Shown piece by piece: positions 10,201 to 17,078 of a stretch of DNA of 64,000 nt. The translations under genes and the position numbers were made by a program. A model generated the notes under the pieces. That model ran no database searches. It was not told the origin of the DNA and was given only the letters and a program-made list of their open reading frames with translations. Source of the DNA: Desulfarculaceae bacterium (GTDB taxonomy: Bacteria > Desulfobacterota > Desulfarculia > Desulfarculales > Desulfarculaceae); NCBI GenBank assembly GCA_020444545.1, contig JAHLKT010000001.1:620001-684000 (forward strand), written 5' to 3'. The first letter of the stretch is position 1; the number at the start of each line of letters is the position of its first letter.

Positions 10201-10972
10201 GGTGACCGTCAGGCGCACCCACCTTTCGCCGGGCGACGAGCTGGCGGGTTCCAACCTGCTGCCCGGACCCTATGTGCGCCTGAGCGTGGCCGACAACGGG
10301 CCGGGCATCTCCCCCTCGGCGAAGGAGCGCGTCTTCGAGCCCTTCTTCACCACCAAGGAGCCGGGGCGCGGCTCCGGCCTGGGCCTGTCGGCGGTGCACG
10401 GCATCGTGCAGGGGCACCACGGGGCCATCACCCTGGAGGACCGCATGGGCGGCGGCGCGGTGTTCCACGTGCTCCTGCCCGAGGCGGAGCAGCAGCAGGC
10501 CGAGGCGCCGCCCCTGTCCGAGCCTCCCCGCAGCCGGGGCAACGAGCGCCTGATGTTCGTGGACGACGAGCCCGCCCTGGTGGAGGTGGCCAGCAACATC
10601 CTGAGCAAGCTGGGCTACCAGGTGGAGGCCTTCACCGCCAGCCCCGAGGCCCTGGACGCCTTCCGCTCCGACCCCATGGCCTACGACCTGGTGATCACCG
10701 ACCAGACCATGCCCCGCCTCACCGGCGCGGCCCTGGTGCGCGAGCTCAAGGCCATTCGCCCCGAGCTGCCGGTGATTATCGCCACCGGCTTCAGCCACCA
10801 GCTCAGCCCCCGCCAGGCCCGCGAAATCGGGGTGGCCGCCTTTGTGATGAAGCCCATCGCCACCTATGAGATCGCCCAGGCGGTGCGCAAGGCGCTGGAC
10901 CAGGCCCAGGGGCAAGCGCCCGAGGACCCGGCCGGCATCGAGGATGACGGGGTGGAGAGCGAAGAGGCCTAG
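7271..10972 (+). CDS. Hybrid sensor histidine kinase: MASE1, four PAS domains, HisKA, HATPase, receiver
   Basis: This 1233-aa protein begins at TTG 7271, preceded by AAGGA with 8-nt spacing; no in-frame ATG lies nearby. Residues about 10-295 form an eight-helix MASE1-like membrane sensor (LFWPPAGVSLGAMLILGWR). Four PAS/PAC units follow at about 325-445, 455-580, 580-705 and 705-830. The kinase core has the phospho-acceptor His853 in GTLAGGIAHDFNN, an N box (LLMNLCTNATQAM), DNGPGIS, and FTTKEPGRGSGLGLS. A C-terminal receiver domain has acidic VDDEP and a phospho-acceptor Asp1144 in VITDQTMP. No output domain is present, so it needs a separate partner. Its 3' end overlaps the convergent AIR-synthase-like gene by 4 bp (CTAG). 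Confidence 0.93.
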   Translation: MPGSYRQSSLLSDVLKNLGVAIIYFAVFKLSILLASQKGLLTLFWPPAGVSLGAMLILGWRVAPAILVGSFLAGITSPGSCSFCLLSALGNTIAPLAGLKLLAWRGLDKSLERVSDVVNLAIWGGLVSGPIAASASLLGIAAGGLPYLQPSWHLWLSWWLGNSMGVILVTPVILTWATRPVMTWHPPRVWEATLWLAMYIAVGGLIFGGRISPDMADALDFLPFPLLVWAGLRFGRRLTSSASLLFCSGAVVAATLGMGPFNSQPYREALFLMWAYLGFLSLGALCLAAALGRAHRALKALSGHRDDLTAAVHRRTSELVGAAKALAESEERYRTLVEESPLGVSLIAEDGGYLYLNSSFTRMTGYSLEDLSRGSDWFRKAFPDLELRRQVISTWEEDKALAEPGQARPRTYPVRCKDGTVKEILFRPVTLSGGEQLVTYEDVSRRERAARALAESEGRQRALLDSLHEGVVLIDHEGVILSWNQAAAQITGFSPREVLGHNTLQAGWPLFLPDGSPCPPEQMPSRRVLANGQPISAELYIFRIGGRDRWITVNARPLFQEDTGRVAMISVSFSDITERMKADQALAESEEKFSKIFRHSPVWVVLTSLEEGRYLDVNQAFLDQTGWSREEVIGRTTDELGIRPDPSERQWMIERLREQGSLHDMEMKRHTKDGRELDVLFSGTIVEIAGVEYLLSLVQDITQRKAAEQALAESEEQYRLLVSTAQDAIYIIQDAKLVFANPMVERVTGRSAEELAGIPFSEVLHPDDRALARKRYKDRVAGKPTPDNYPMRVISGDGKVRWIQASAVHLSWKGRPAILYIARDITEQRRMETQLRQSQKLEAVGTLAGGIAHDFNNILAAIMGYAELSLGETQPGGQVALNLEQIITACLRARDLVSQILSFSRHSKHRLQPMQLAGVVEEVMRLIRATTPSNIDLHSNLDQESWVLGDPVQIHQLLMNLCTNATQAMEDRGGDIWVTVRRTHLSPGDELAGSNLLPGPYVRLSVADNGPGISPSAKERVFEPFFTTKEPGRGSGLGLSAVHGIVQGHHGAITLEDRMGGGAVFHVLLPEAEQQQAEAPPLSEPPRSRGNERLMFVDDEPALVEVASNILSKLGYQVEAFTASPEALDAFRSDPMAYDLVITDQTMPRLTGAALVRELKAIRPELPVIIATGFSHQLSPRQAREIGVAAFVMKPIATYEIAQAVRKALDQAQGQAPEDPAGIEDDGVESEEA

Positions 10973-11955
10973 GCCGCCGGCGCGCTGATGCCGGTGATGA
11001 CCTCGCGCTCGAAATCGAATAGGGTGTGGCGGTCCTGGCCCGAGGCCAGCACCACCTGACGGGCCTGGCTCACCGTGCCCACCCGCTCGGCGCTGACCCC
11101 GCGCTGCCGGAAGCGGGCGCAGACCTCCTCGGCGTGCTCCGGCCTGGCGGCCAAGACGAAGCCGTAGCTCATGAAGGCGGTGAGCCACTTCTCCAGGGGC
11201 AGGCCCTCGGGCCGGGGGATGGCCTTCAGCTCGATCTCTCCGCCGCGCCCCGAGTTCTCCAGCATGATGGCCATGGTGCCCAGGAGGCCGCCGTTGCTCA
11301 CGTCCTTGCAGGCGTGGGCCAGGCCCTGCTCGGCCAAGGCGGGCAGCACCTCCAGCCGGGCCAAGAGCTCGTCGCTGGTCTTGGTGCTGTTGGCGTCCCA
11401 AGAGGTCACCGAAGCGCATCCCGGGCGGCCGCTCAGGTCGCAGGCCACGATGAGCGCGTCGCCGGGCTGGGCCAAATGGCAGCGCAAGAGCTTCTGGGCC
11501 CAGCCCAGGATGGCCACGGAAAGATGGGGGTGGTCCGCCTCGGCGTCGGGGTGCAGATGGCCGCCCACCATGGGCACCCTAAGCTTGGCGCAGCCCTTGG
11601 CGATGCCGCGCACGATCTCGGCCCGCTGGGCCTGGGGCCCGCTGGCCAACACGTTGACCATGGCCAGAGGCCGCCCGCCCATGGAGTAGATGTCTCCCAC
11701 CGCCACCATGACCGAGGCCTTGCCCGCGGCATAGGGCTCGTTGACCAAGAGCCCCTCCATGATGCCGTCGGTGGCCAGGAGCAAAAAGCCGTCGGTAAAG
11801 GGGATGGCCGCCGCGTCGTCGCCCCAGCTCTCCAGCTGCGGCCCCATGGGGCTGCCCTGCACCAGGTGGCGGTAAACCTCGGCGATGGGCTCCTTGCGCT
11901 TGAGGCCCATGTAGCCCTTGATGTGCGCGGCCAAGGCGTTGAGGTCAAGCTCCAT
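10969..11955 (-). CDS. AIR-synthase-related protein, Sll0787/NitF family
   Basis: The 328-aa product belongs to the PurM/ThiL/HypE ATP-binding superfamily: SWGDDAAAI near residue 44, ATDGIMEG, GDIYSMGGRPLAMVNVLA, VGGHLHPD and DVSNGGLLG. The best family match by memory is the Sll0787-type AIR-synthase relative found in the Nit1C (sll0783-0788 / MSMEG_0567-0572) cassette. The preceding gene, a fusion of two other members of that cassette, strongly supports this. The ATG overlaps the end of the fusion gene by 11 nt, suggesting translational coupling. The reaction is unknown; a kinase-like activation of a nitrogen compound is plausible. Confidence 0.8.
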   Translation of the reverse strand: MELDLNALAAHIKGYMGLKRKEPIAEVYRHLVQGSPMGPQLESWGDDAAAIPFTDGFLLLATDGIMEGLLVNEPYAAGKASVMVAVGDIYSMGGRPLAMVNVLASGPQAQRAEIVRGIAKGCAKLRVPMVGGHLHPDAEADHPHLSVAILGWAQKLLRCHLAQPGDALIVACDLSGRPGCASVTSWDANSTKTSDELLARLEVLPALAEQGLAHACKDVSNGGLLGTMAIMLENSGRGGEIELKAIPRPEGLPLEKWLTAFMSYGFVLAARPEHAEEVCARFRQRGVSAERVGTVSQARQVVLASGQDRHTLFDFEREVITGISAPAA

Positions 11956-13501
11956 GGCTCTCTCCTGGCTCCAGGTCCGGGGCCGCGCTCAGGTCGGCCG
12001 TCATGGGCTGGTGCGCCCAGCCGTGAATCTCGTATTGCTCGCCGCTCTTGGCCCAGCCCAGGCGCTGGAAGAAAGCCACGTTGGCCTGCTGAATCTCGGC
12101 GGTGAAGTGGGTGCAGCCCCGGCGGCGCACCGTGCGCATGGCTTCCTTGACCAAGGCGGCCCCGGCCCCGGTGCGGCGCTGGGCCTTTTCCACGGCCAAG
12201 CGGCCGCCCACCCAGGCCTCGGGGCGCTCATCGCTCTGATACACCCGCACCGTGCCCGCTACCTCGCCGTTCACGATGGCCAGCAGGTGGATGGAGCGCT
12301 CGTCGGTCTCGTCGCGGTCGCTCAGCGCCACGATGCCCTGCTCCTCAACGAACACCCGTTGCCGCACCGCCAGGGCGGCCTCGCGCTCGGCCGCGTCGCG
12401 GGCCGGGCGCACCACCAGGCGGGCGGGTTCTAGCTCCCAGGCCCCCAGGGCCGAGCAGGCCCCGCAGCGCACGCAGCCCGCCTTGGATTGGCTTGCGCTC
12501 ATCCCGGTCTGTTGCAGCACCGCCGCCAGCCGCTGGTACAGGCCGCGCATGTACTCCGGGTCCGGGGGCGCGGCCTCGGCCAGCTCGCTGCCCGGGATGG
12601 GCCGGAGCGGCAGGAGATAGGGGTAGACCCCCATCTCGGCCAACATGCGGCAGCCGGCCACCAGCTCGTCCGGGTCCTCGCCCAGCCCGGCGATGATGAA
12701 GCTGCTCACCTGGCCCGGCCCGAACACCTCCACCGCCTCCAGCCAGGCCTCCACGAAACGGCCCAGGCCCAGCCCCGCCTTGGGGATGGCGTGGCGCGAG
12801 AGCACCCCGGGATCGAAGCTCTCGATGTGCAGGCCCACCGTGTCCACCCCGGCCTCGGCCAGGTTGCGGAAGCTGCGGTTGAAGGGCGGGGGCAAAAACT
12901 GGGCGTGGATGGGCAGGCCGCTGGCCTGCTTGATGGCCCGGGCGCAAGCGGCCAGGTGTTTGAGCTCGCTCCCGGCCGGGGCAGCCCCGCCGGTGGTGAG
13001 CACCACGTGGCTGGCGCCGTCCAGCTCCTTGGCCTTGGCTGCCGCCAGGGCCAGCTGCTCCGGGCTCTTCTCTTCCAGGGTGTGGCCGCCTTCCAGGCTA
13101 AGCTCGATGCCGCAGAAGGAGCAGCGGTTGGGACTGTTGTAGAACAGGCAGCGCTGCAAGACCGTGCTGGCCAGGCAGTCACGGCCGTGCAGCAGGGCCA
13201 CTTGCCTGAGCGCCACGCCCTCGGGGGTGGCCTCGTCGTAGAAGCGGGGCGTGGGCACCAGCTCCACCTCGGCCTCCACCACCTCGCCGTTCAGCAGAAG
13301 CTCCGCGCCCTCTGGCCCCAGGCGCAGGGACCAGGGCGAGGCCGCGGCAAAGGGGCTGTCCAGGGGCGCGGTGGCCGCCACCCCGTTGATGATCAGGGTG
13401 CCGCCCTCGGCCGGGCCCGCCCCGCCGATGCGTTTTTCGCCGTCGGCCTCCATGCGGAGGCCCAGGCTTTGTAGTTGGGTGATGATTTCGGCGGTCTGCA
13501 A
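11945..13501 (-). CDS. Radical SAM-GNAT fusion (MSMEG_0568 + MSMEG_0567/Sll0786 families; NitD-NitE)
   Basis: The 518-aa product joins two proteins that are usually separate. Residues about 1-355 match the MSMEG_0568-type radical SAM enzyme: the variant cluster loop RCLFYNSPNRCSFCGIE (Cys at x8 and x2 spacing), SSFIIAGLGEDPDEL, and a late cysteine patch AGCVRCGACSALG. Residues about 365-505 are a GNAT acetyltransferase (ALAVRQRVFVEEQGI, RLAVEKAQRRTGAGAALVKE), ending with the MTADL tail typical of the Sll0786 family. Start is TTG 13501 with GGGAG 8 nt upstream. It is followed by the NitF-like gene. The Nit1C cluster has been linked to nitrogen starvation and cyanide-nitrogen use in aerobes; its role in an anaerobe is unknown. 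Confidence 0.85.
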   Translation of the reverse strand: MQTAEIITQLQSLGLRMEADGEKRIGGAGPAEGGTLIINGVAATAPLDSPFAAASPWSLRLGPEGAELLLNGEVVEAEVELVPTPRFYDEATPEGVALRQVALLHGRDCLASTVLQRCLFYNSPNRCSFCGIELSLEGGHTLEEKSPEQLALAAAKAKELDGASHVVLTTGGAAPAGSELKHLAACARAIKQASGLPIHAQFLPPPFNRSFRNLAEAGVDTVGLHIESFDPGVLSRHAIPKAGLGLGRFVEAWLEAVEVFGPGQVSSFIIAGLGEDPDELVAGCRMLAEMGVYPYLLPLRPIPGSELAEAAPPDPEYMRGLYQRLAAVLQQTGMSASQSKAGCVRCGACSALGAWELEPARLVVRPARDAAEREAALAVRQRVFVEEQGIVALSDRDETDERSIHLLAIVNGEVAGTVRVYQSDERPEAWVGGRLAVEKAQRRTGAGAALVKEAMRTVRRRGCTHFTAEIQQANVAFFQRLGWAKSGEQYEIHGWAHQPMTADLSAAPDLEPGESHGA

Positions 13502-13838
13502 GGCGCAGTCTCCCGGATGTGGTCGCTCGATGGCCTAACCCACGCATTTAATGCAGTTAAGCTGCATCAAACCGCGATCTAGTATGTATCCGATCCACAC
13601 AAAAAAAGCACTAACCCGCCTATATCCCACGGGGCGCGCGGCTGGATTTGCCGGAAGCCGGCATTTTTCACTTCCGGTGTAGGGGCGGGGTTTATCCCCG
13701 CCCTCTTCGATCAAAGCTCTGATGGGCGGGGATAAACCCCGCCCCTACACCCAAAACACTGGGGGGCGGCAGGGTGCGGAGCGGCCCGGACGGCTGCCGG
13801 TAACGCAGCGAATCGGTGGCTGGCGAAGCCGGCGGGCC
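13502..13838. other. Gene-free interval with inverted repeat and palindromic repeat
   Basis: This 337-bp interval holds no convincing gene. It contains ATGCAG-ttaag-CTGCAT at 13551-13567, close to the promoter side of the radical SAM-GNAT gene and a possible operator. An AT-rich patch follows (13568-13620). A large palindromic repeat is listed separately at 13679-13748. The flavoprotein gene ends just beyond it. Confidence 0.6.
13679..13748. repeat. Large palindromic repeat with 25-bp perfect arms
   Basis: Arms 13679-13703 and 13724-13748 are exact reverse complements, 25 bp each, separated by 20 bp. Each arm is itself a small hairpin (GGGCGGGG-tttat-CCCCGCCC). A second copy lies at 63450-63520 with the same left arm and two changes in the right arm. 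This is a dispersed REP/MITE-like element. It lies between two convergent-in-sense minus-strand operons, where it may also help terminate transcription of the flavoprotein operon. Confidence 0.85.
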
Positions 13839-14438
13839 TCAGATGCCCATCATGCAGAGCGCAACTTCCGCCACCCGCTTGCCCACGCCCTGGGCGGTGG
13901 TCAGGCCCACCTTGTCGGCCTCGATGCCGCCCTCCGCGCCGCTCCAGCCGGTGCCGCCGTAGTGGGCCGTGGGCATGCCGTCGCCCACCACCACCATGTC
14001 CTGCACCAGCATGGAGGCCAGAATGCTCTGCACCGCGGTCTCCTGGCCGCCGTTGCGGAAGCCGCCCACCGCGATGGCCCCGCCCACCTTGTTGCGCAAC
14101 ATCCAGCCGTTGCGCCTAAACATCACCAGGCGGTCTAGGAACGCCTTGGCCTGGGCGGTGAGCCCGCTCATGTACACCGGGGTGGCGATGATCAGGCCGC
14201 CCAGGTCCGGGGAGGCCAGGGTCTCGATGAGGGCCGGGAAGTCGTCGTCCTGGGAGCAGGCCAGCTTCTTGGCGCAGGCCCCGCAGGCCACACAGCCGTT
14301 TACCTGGCGGCCGGCCAGCTCGATGAGCTCGGTGGTTATGCTGTCGTTCACCTCGGCCGCCGCGCGCAGGGCGGCGGTGAGCAGGGTAAAGGTGGATTGT
14401 CCTGGCCGGGGGCTGGCGGCCACGCCGATTATCTTCAT
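13839..14438 (-). CDS. Iron-sulfur flavoprotein / NADPH-dependent FMN reductase-like
   Basis: The 199-aa protein has a flavodoxin-like fold: KIIGVAASPRPGQSTFTLL at the N-terminus for FMN phosphate binding, then the compact cysteine motif CVACGACAKKLAC (about residues 49-61), which in iron-sulfur flavoproteins binds a [4Fe-4S] cluster. ATPVYMSGLTAQAKAFLDR is the usual second flavin-binding segment. It would pass electrons between ferredoxin or NAD(P)H and small acceptors. Its start overlaps the stop of the ABC ATPase gene by 4 nt, so it is the last gene of the transporter operon. This suggests reductive processing of the imported compound (inference). Confidence 0.85.
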   Translation of the reverse strand: MKIIGVAASPRPGQSTFTLLTAALRAAAEVNDSITTELIELAGRQVNGCVACGACAKKLACSQDDDFPALIETLASPDLGGLIIATPVYMSGLTAQAKAFLDRLVMFRRNGWMLRNKVGGAIAVGGFRNGGQETAVQSILASMLVQDMVVVGDGMPTAHYGGTGWSGAEGGIEADKVGLTTAQGVGKRVAEVALCMMGI

Positions 14439-15199
14439 GCGTCTGTCTCCTTTTGGCGGCCCAGCACCGTGAGGATCTCGCGGCGGATGGCGTTGGAGGC
14501 CTCGGAGGTGCGGTCGCGGGGGCGGGGCTCCTCTATCGCGAAGCGCTGCAGCACCCGGGCCGGACGGGCCGAGAGCACCAGCACCTCATCGGAGAGGAAC
14601 ACCGCCTCGTCAACGTTGTGGGTAACAAATACTATAGTGTCGCCGCGCCCGGACCACACCTTGACGAGAAACTCCTGCAAGGCGTTGCGGGTCTGGCTGT
14701 CCAGGGAGCCGAAGGGCTCGTCCATGAGCACCAGCTTGGGCTCCAGGATCAGGGTGCGGGCGATGGCCACCCGCTGCTGCATCCCGCCCGAGAGCTGGTG
14801 GGGGTAGTGCTGGGCGAACTCGGCCAGGCCCAGAGCCTCCAGATAGGCCCGGGCCCGCGAGCGGCGCACCCCCGCGCCCTCACCCGCGATCTCCAGGCCC
14901 AGCTCCACGTTGCCCAGGCAGGTGCGCCAGGGCAACAGGGCGTACTGCTGAAAGACCATGCCCACTTGGGCGCTGGGGCCGGTGATGGGCCCGCCGTCCA
15001 GCAGCACCCTGCCCTGGTCCGTGGCCTCCAGACCCGCGATGATACGCAGCAGGGTGGTCTTGCCGCAGCCGCTGGGGCCGATGAGGCTGACCAGGCGGCC
15101 CCGGGGCACCGAGGCGTCCAGGCGATCCAACACCGGCATGGCCGCGCCGTGGTTAGCGGCGGGGTAGCTTTTGACCAGGCCCTGAAGCTCCAGGCTCAT
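14435..15199 (-). CDS. ABC transporter ATPase, nitrate/sulfonate/taurine family (SsuB/TauB-like)
   Basis: An upstream extension exists in frame, but the real start is the ATG at 15197-15199, which overlaps the permease stop (ATGA); this gives 254 aa. Motifs: Walker A GPSGCGKTT near residue 41, Q-loop VFQQYALLPW, signature LSGGMQQRVAIART, Walker B LVLMDEPFGSLD, and H-loop FVTHNVDEA. The protein drives uptake by the SsuC-like permease. It is third in the order binding protein, permease, ATPase, flavoprotein. Confidence 0.93.
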   Translation of the reverse strand: MSLELQGLVKSYPAANHGAAMPVLDRLDASVPRGRLVSLIGPSGCGKTTLLRIIAGLEATDQGRVLLDGGPITGPSAQVGMVFQQYALLPWRTCLGNVELGLEIAGEGAGVRRSRARAYLEALGLAEFAQHYPHQLSGGMQQRVAIARTLILEPKLVLMDEPFGSLDSQTRNALQEFLVKVWSGRGDTIVFVTHNVDEAVFLSDEVLVLSARPARVLQRFAIEEPRPRDRTSEASNAIRREILTVLGRQKETDA

Positions 15200-15963
15200 G
15201 AGCGCGCCTCCCGCCAGGGCACCAGGCGGCGTTGGGCCAGGCGCAGGAGGATGTCGATGCCCAGGCCCACCAGGCCGATCACCGCCATGCCCGCGATGAT
15301 CTCGTCGGGCCGCTGGATATCGCGCGCGGTCATGATCATGTAGCCCAGGCCGTAGCCGGTGCGCACTCCGGTGAACTCGGCGGCCACCAGGGTCATCCAG
15401 CCGATGCCCAGCCCGATGCGCAGGCCCACGAAGATGCTGGGCAGGGCCCCGGGCAAGAGCACCTTTTTGATCACGTCGCCCCGCTTGGCCCCCAGGGTGC
15501 GCACCGCTTCCACCAGCACCGGGTTGACCTCCAGCACCCCGGCGATGGTGTTCAAGACGATGGGGAAGAAGGCGCCCAGGAAGATGATGAAGCCCGCCGA
15601 GGGCAGGCCGATGCCGAACCAGAGGATGGCGATGGGTATCCAGGCCAGGGGCGGCACCGGCCGGAGCACCTCGATGATGGGGCTCACCGAATCGCGCAAG
15701 CGGGGGAAGGCCCCCAAGGCCAGGCCCAGGGGCACCCCGATGAGCGCGGCGCTGATGAAGCCGATGGCCACGCGCAAAAGGCTGTAGAGCAGATGCCATT
15801 GCAGCAGGTGGCCCGGGGGCATGCCCTTGGTGGCCAGCTCGCCGAAGCCCTGAATGACCGCCCAGGGCGAGGGCAGCTTGTAGGCGGGCAAGACCCCGGC
15901 CATGCTCAGCCCCTGCCAGATGATCAGCAGGGCCAGGGCCAGCCACCAGCGGGCGGGTTTCAC
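15196..15963 (-). CDS. ABC transporter permease, SsuC/TauC/NrtB-like
   Basis: This 255-aa inner-membrane protein has about six hydrophobic segments and the EAA-type loop EAVRTLGAKRGDVIKKVLLPG followed by ALPSIFVGLRIGLGIGW, typical of the nitrate/sulfonate/bicarbonate permease family. The start overlaps the end of the binding-protein gene by 4 nt, and its stop overlaps the ATPase start by 4 nt. It forms the homodimeric channel of the importer. Confidence 0.93.
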   Translation of the reverse strand: MKPARWWLALALLIIWQGLSMAGVLPAYKLPSPWAVIQGFGELATKGMPPGHLLQWHLLYSLLRVAIGFISAALIGVPLGLALGAFPRLRDSVSPIIEVLRPVPPLAWIPIAILWFGIGLPSAGFIIFLGAFFPIVLNTIAGVLEVNPVLVEAVRTLGAKRGDVIKKVLLPGALPSIFVGLRIGLGIGWMTLVAAEFTGVRTGYGLGYMIMTARDIQRPDEIIAGMAVIGLVGLGIDILLRLAQRRLVPWREARS

Positions 15964-16928
15964 CTGGCCAACGCCCGCTCTAGGATAGTCGGGTCCATGA
16001 ATTCCTTGAGGAAGGCGTCCAGGTCGGGCACCTTGATGTAACCCAAACGGGCCAGGAACTCCACGTACTCCACCTCGCCGGTCACGCTGAGCTTGTAGGT
16101 GTAGTTAACGTTGGACATGGCCCGCTTGACCGTGGCCCGGTCCATGCCGGTGTAGCGCTCGGCGATCTTCAGGGCCTCGGCGGGGTGCGCCTTGATGAAG
16201 TCGGTGGCCTTGACGTGCGCGGCGGTGAGGGCCACCACCCGCTCGGGGTGCTTGGCGTAGAACTCGCGCGAGGCCACCAGCACGCAGCAGGGATGCTGCG
16301 GCCAGATCTGGCCCGAGTTGACCAGCACCCGGCCCACGCCCATGGTCACCGCCTTGGCGGGATAGGGCTCCCAGGCCACGAAGGCGTTGATCTGCTTTTC
16401 GCGGAGCGCCCCGATCATCTCCGGCGGCTTGAGCACCATGGAGCGCACCTTGTCCAGGGGCAGGCCCGCCTGGTCCAGGGCTTTCTTGAGCAAAAAGTCC
16501 TGCACCGTGGAGTGGCCGGGCACGGCCACGGTCTTGCCCTCCAGGCCGGGCAGCCCGTTTATGGGGCTGTCCTTGCGCACCACGATGGCCGAGCCCTCGG
16601 TGTTCACCTGGGCGGCCACCACCACCTTGGCCGCGTGGTTGGCCACGGCCACCGTGGCCGGGGCCTCGCCCACGTAGCCCATGTCCAGGGCCCCGGCGGC
16701 AAAGGCGCTCATCTCCTCGGGCCCGGCCCGGAAGATGCCCGCCACCTCCACCTCCAAGCCCTGCTGCTTGTAGAAGCCCTTTTCCAGGGCCACCCAGCAG
16801 GCCAGCTGGTGGATGTCCGCCTGTAAATAGCCGATGCGCACCTTGCCCGCCGCCGAGGCGGGAACGCCCCCGGCCGCGACCAAGAGCGCGCCCAGCAAGA
16901 GGATCAGGCCCAGCTTGCTTTTACCCAT
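15960..16928 (-). CDS. ABC transporter substrate-binding protein, NrtA/SsuA/TauA-like
   Basis: The 322-aa product has a signal peptide (hydrophobic stretch LGLILLLGALLVAAGG, cleavage likely after ASA) and a mature start KVRIGYLQADIHQLACWVALEKG, the usual opening for this family (IGY..., then 'ALEKGFY'). Later, KDSPINGLPGLEGKTVAVPG and AFVAWEPYPAKA match the ligand-binding lobes. It delivers an organic anion such as a sulfonate, nitrate or related compound; which one is not clear. First gene of the operon. A promoter is proposed at 16993-17021. Confidence 0.9.
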   Translation of the reverse strand: MGKSKLGLILLLGALLVAAGGVPASAAGKVRIGYLQADIHQLACWVALEKGFYKQQGLEVEVAGIFRAGPEEMSAFAAGALDMGYVGEAPATVAVANHAAKVVVAAQVNTEGSAIVVRKDSPINGLPGLEGKTVAVPGHSTVQDFLLKKALDQAGLPLDKVRSMVLKPPEMIGALREKQINAFVAWEPYPAKAVTMGVGRVLVNSGQIWPQHPCCVLVASREFYAKHPERVVALTAAHVKATDFIKAHPAEALKIAERYTGMDRATVKRAMSNVNYTYKLSVTGEVEYVEFLARLGYIKVPDLDAFLKEFMDPTILERALAR

Positions 16929-16992
16929 GTTGCTCCCTCCCCTCGGATCCCCCTCTGGTTAGCCCGCCGCCCTCCCGGCACGGGCCATATCA

Positions 16993-17021
16993 CTATAATC
17001 ACACTACGCCCCCACCGTAAA
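16993..17021 (-). promoter_or_regulatory. Candidate sigma-70 promoter of the SsuABC-like operon
   Basis: Read on the minus strand: TTTACG (17016-17021), 17 bp, TTATAG (16993-16998), about 65 nt before the binding-protein start. It is a moderate match by eye and lies in an AT-rich patch between two GC-rich genes. Confidence 0.4.
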
Positions 17022-17025
17022 GCAG

Positions 17026-17058
17026 CGCCGCCGCCGGGGCCCGGCCCCCGCGGCGGCG
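17026..17058 (-). terminator. Hairpin downstream of the cytochrome/HdrD-like operon
   Basis: Arms 17026-17034 and 17050-17058 pair over 9 bp, with a nested GGGG/CCCC pairing inside. It sits 20-50 nt after the stop of the HdrD-like gene. The U-run on the minus strand is poor (TGCTTTACGG), so it is a weak or processing-type terminator candidate. Confidence 0.45.
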
Positions 17059-17078
17059 TGCGCCCGGTCCGCGGGGTG

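Noticed and set aside
8471-11419. 982-aa minus-strand open frame across the histidine kinase gene
   Set aside because: No domain is seen, the composition is that of a shadow frame, and the plus-strand kinase is unmistakable.
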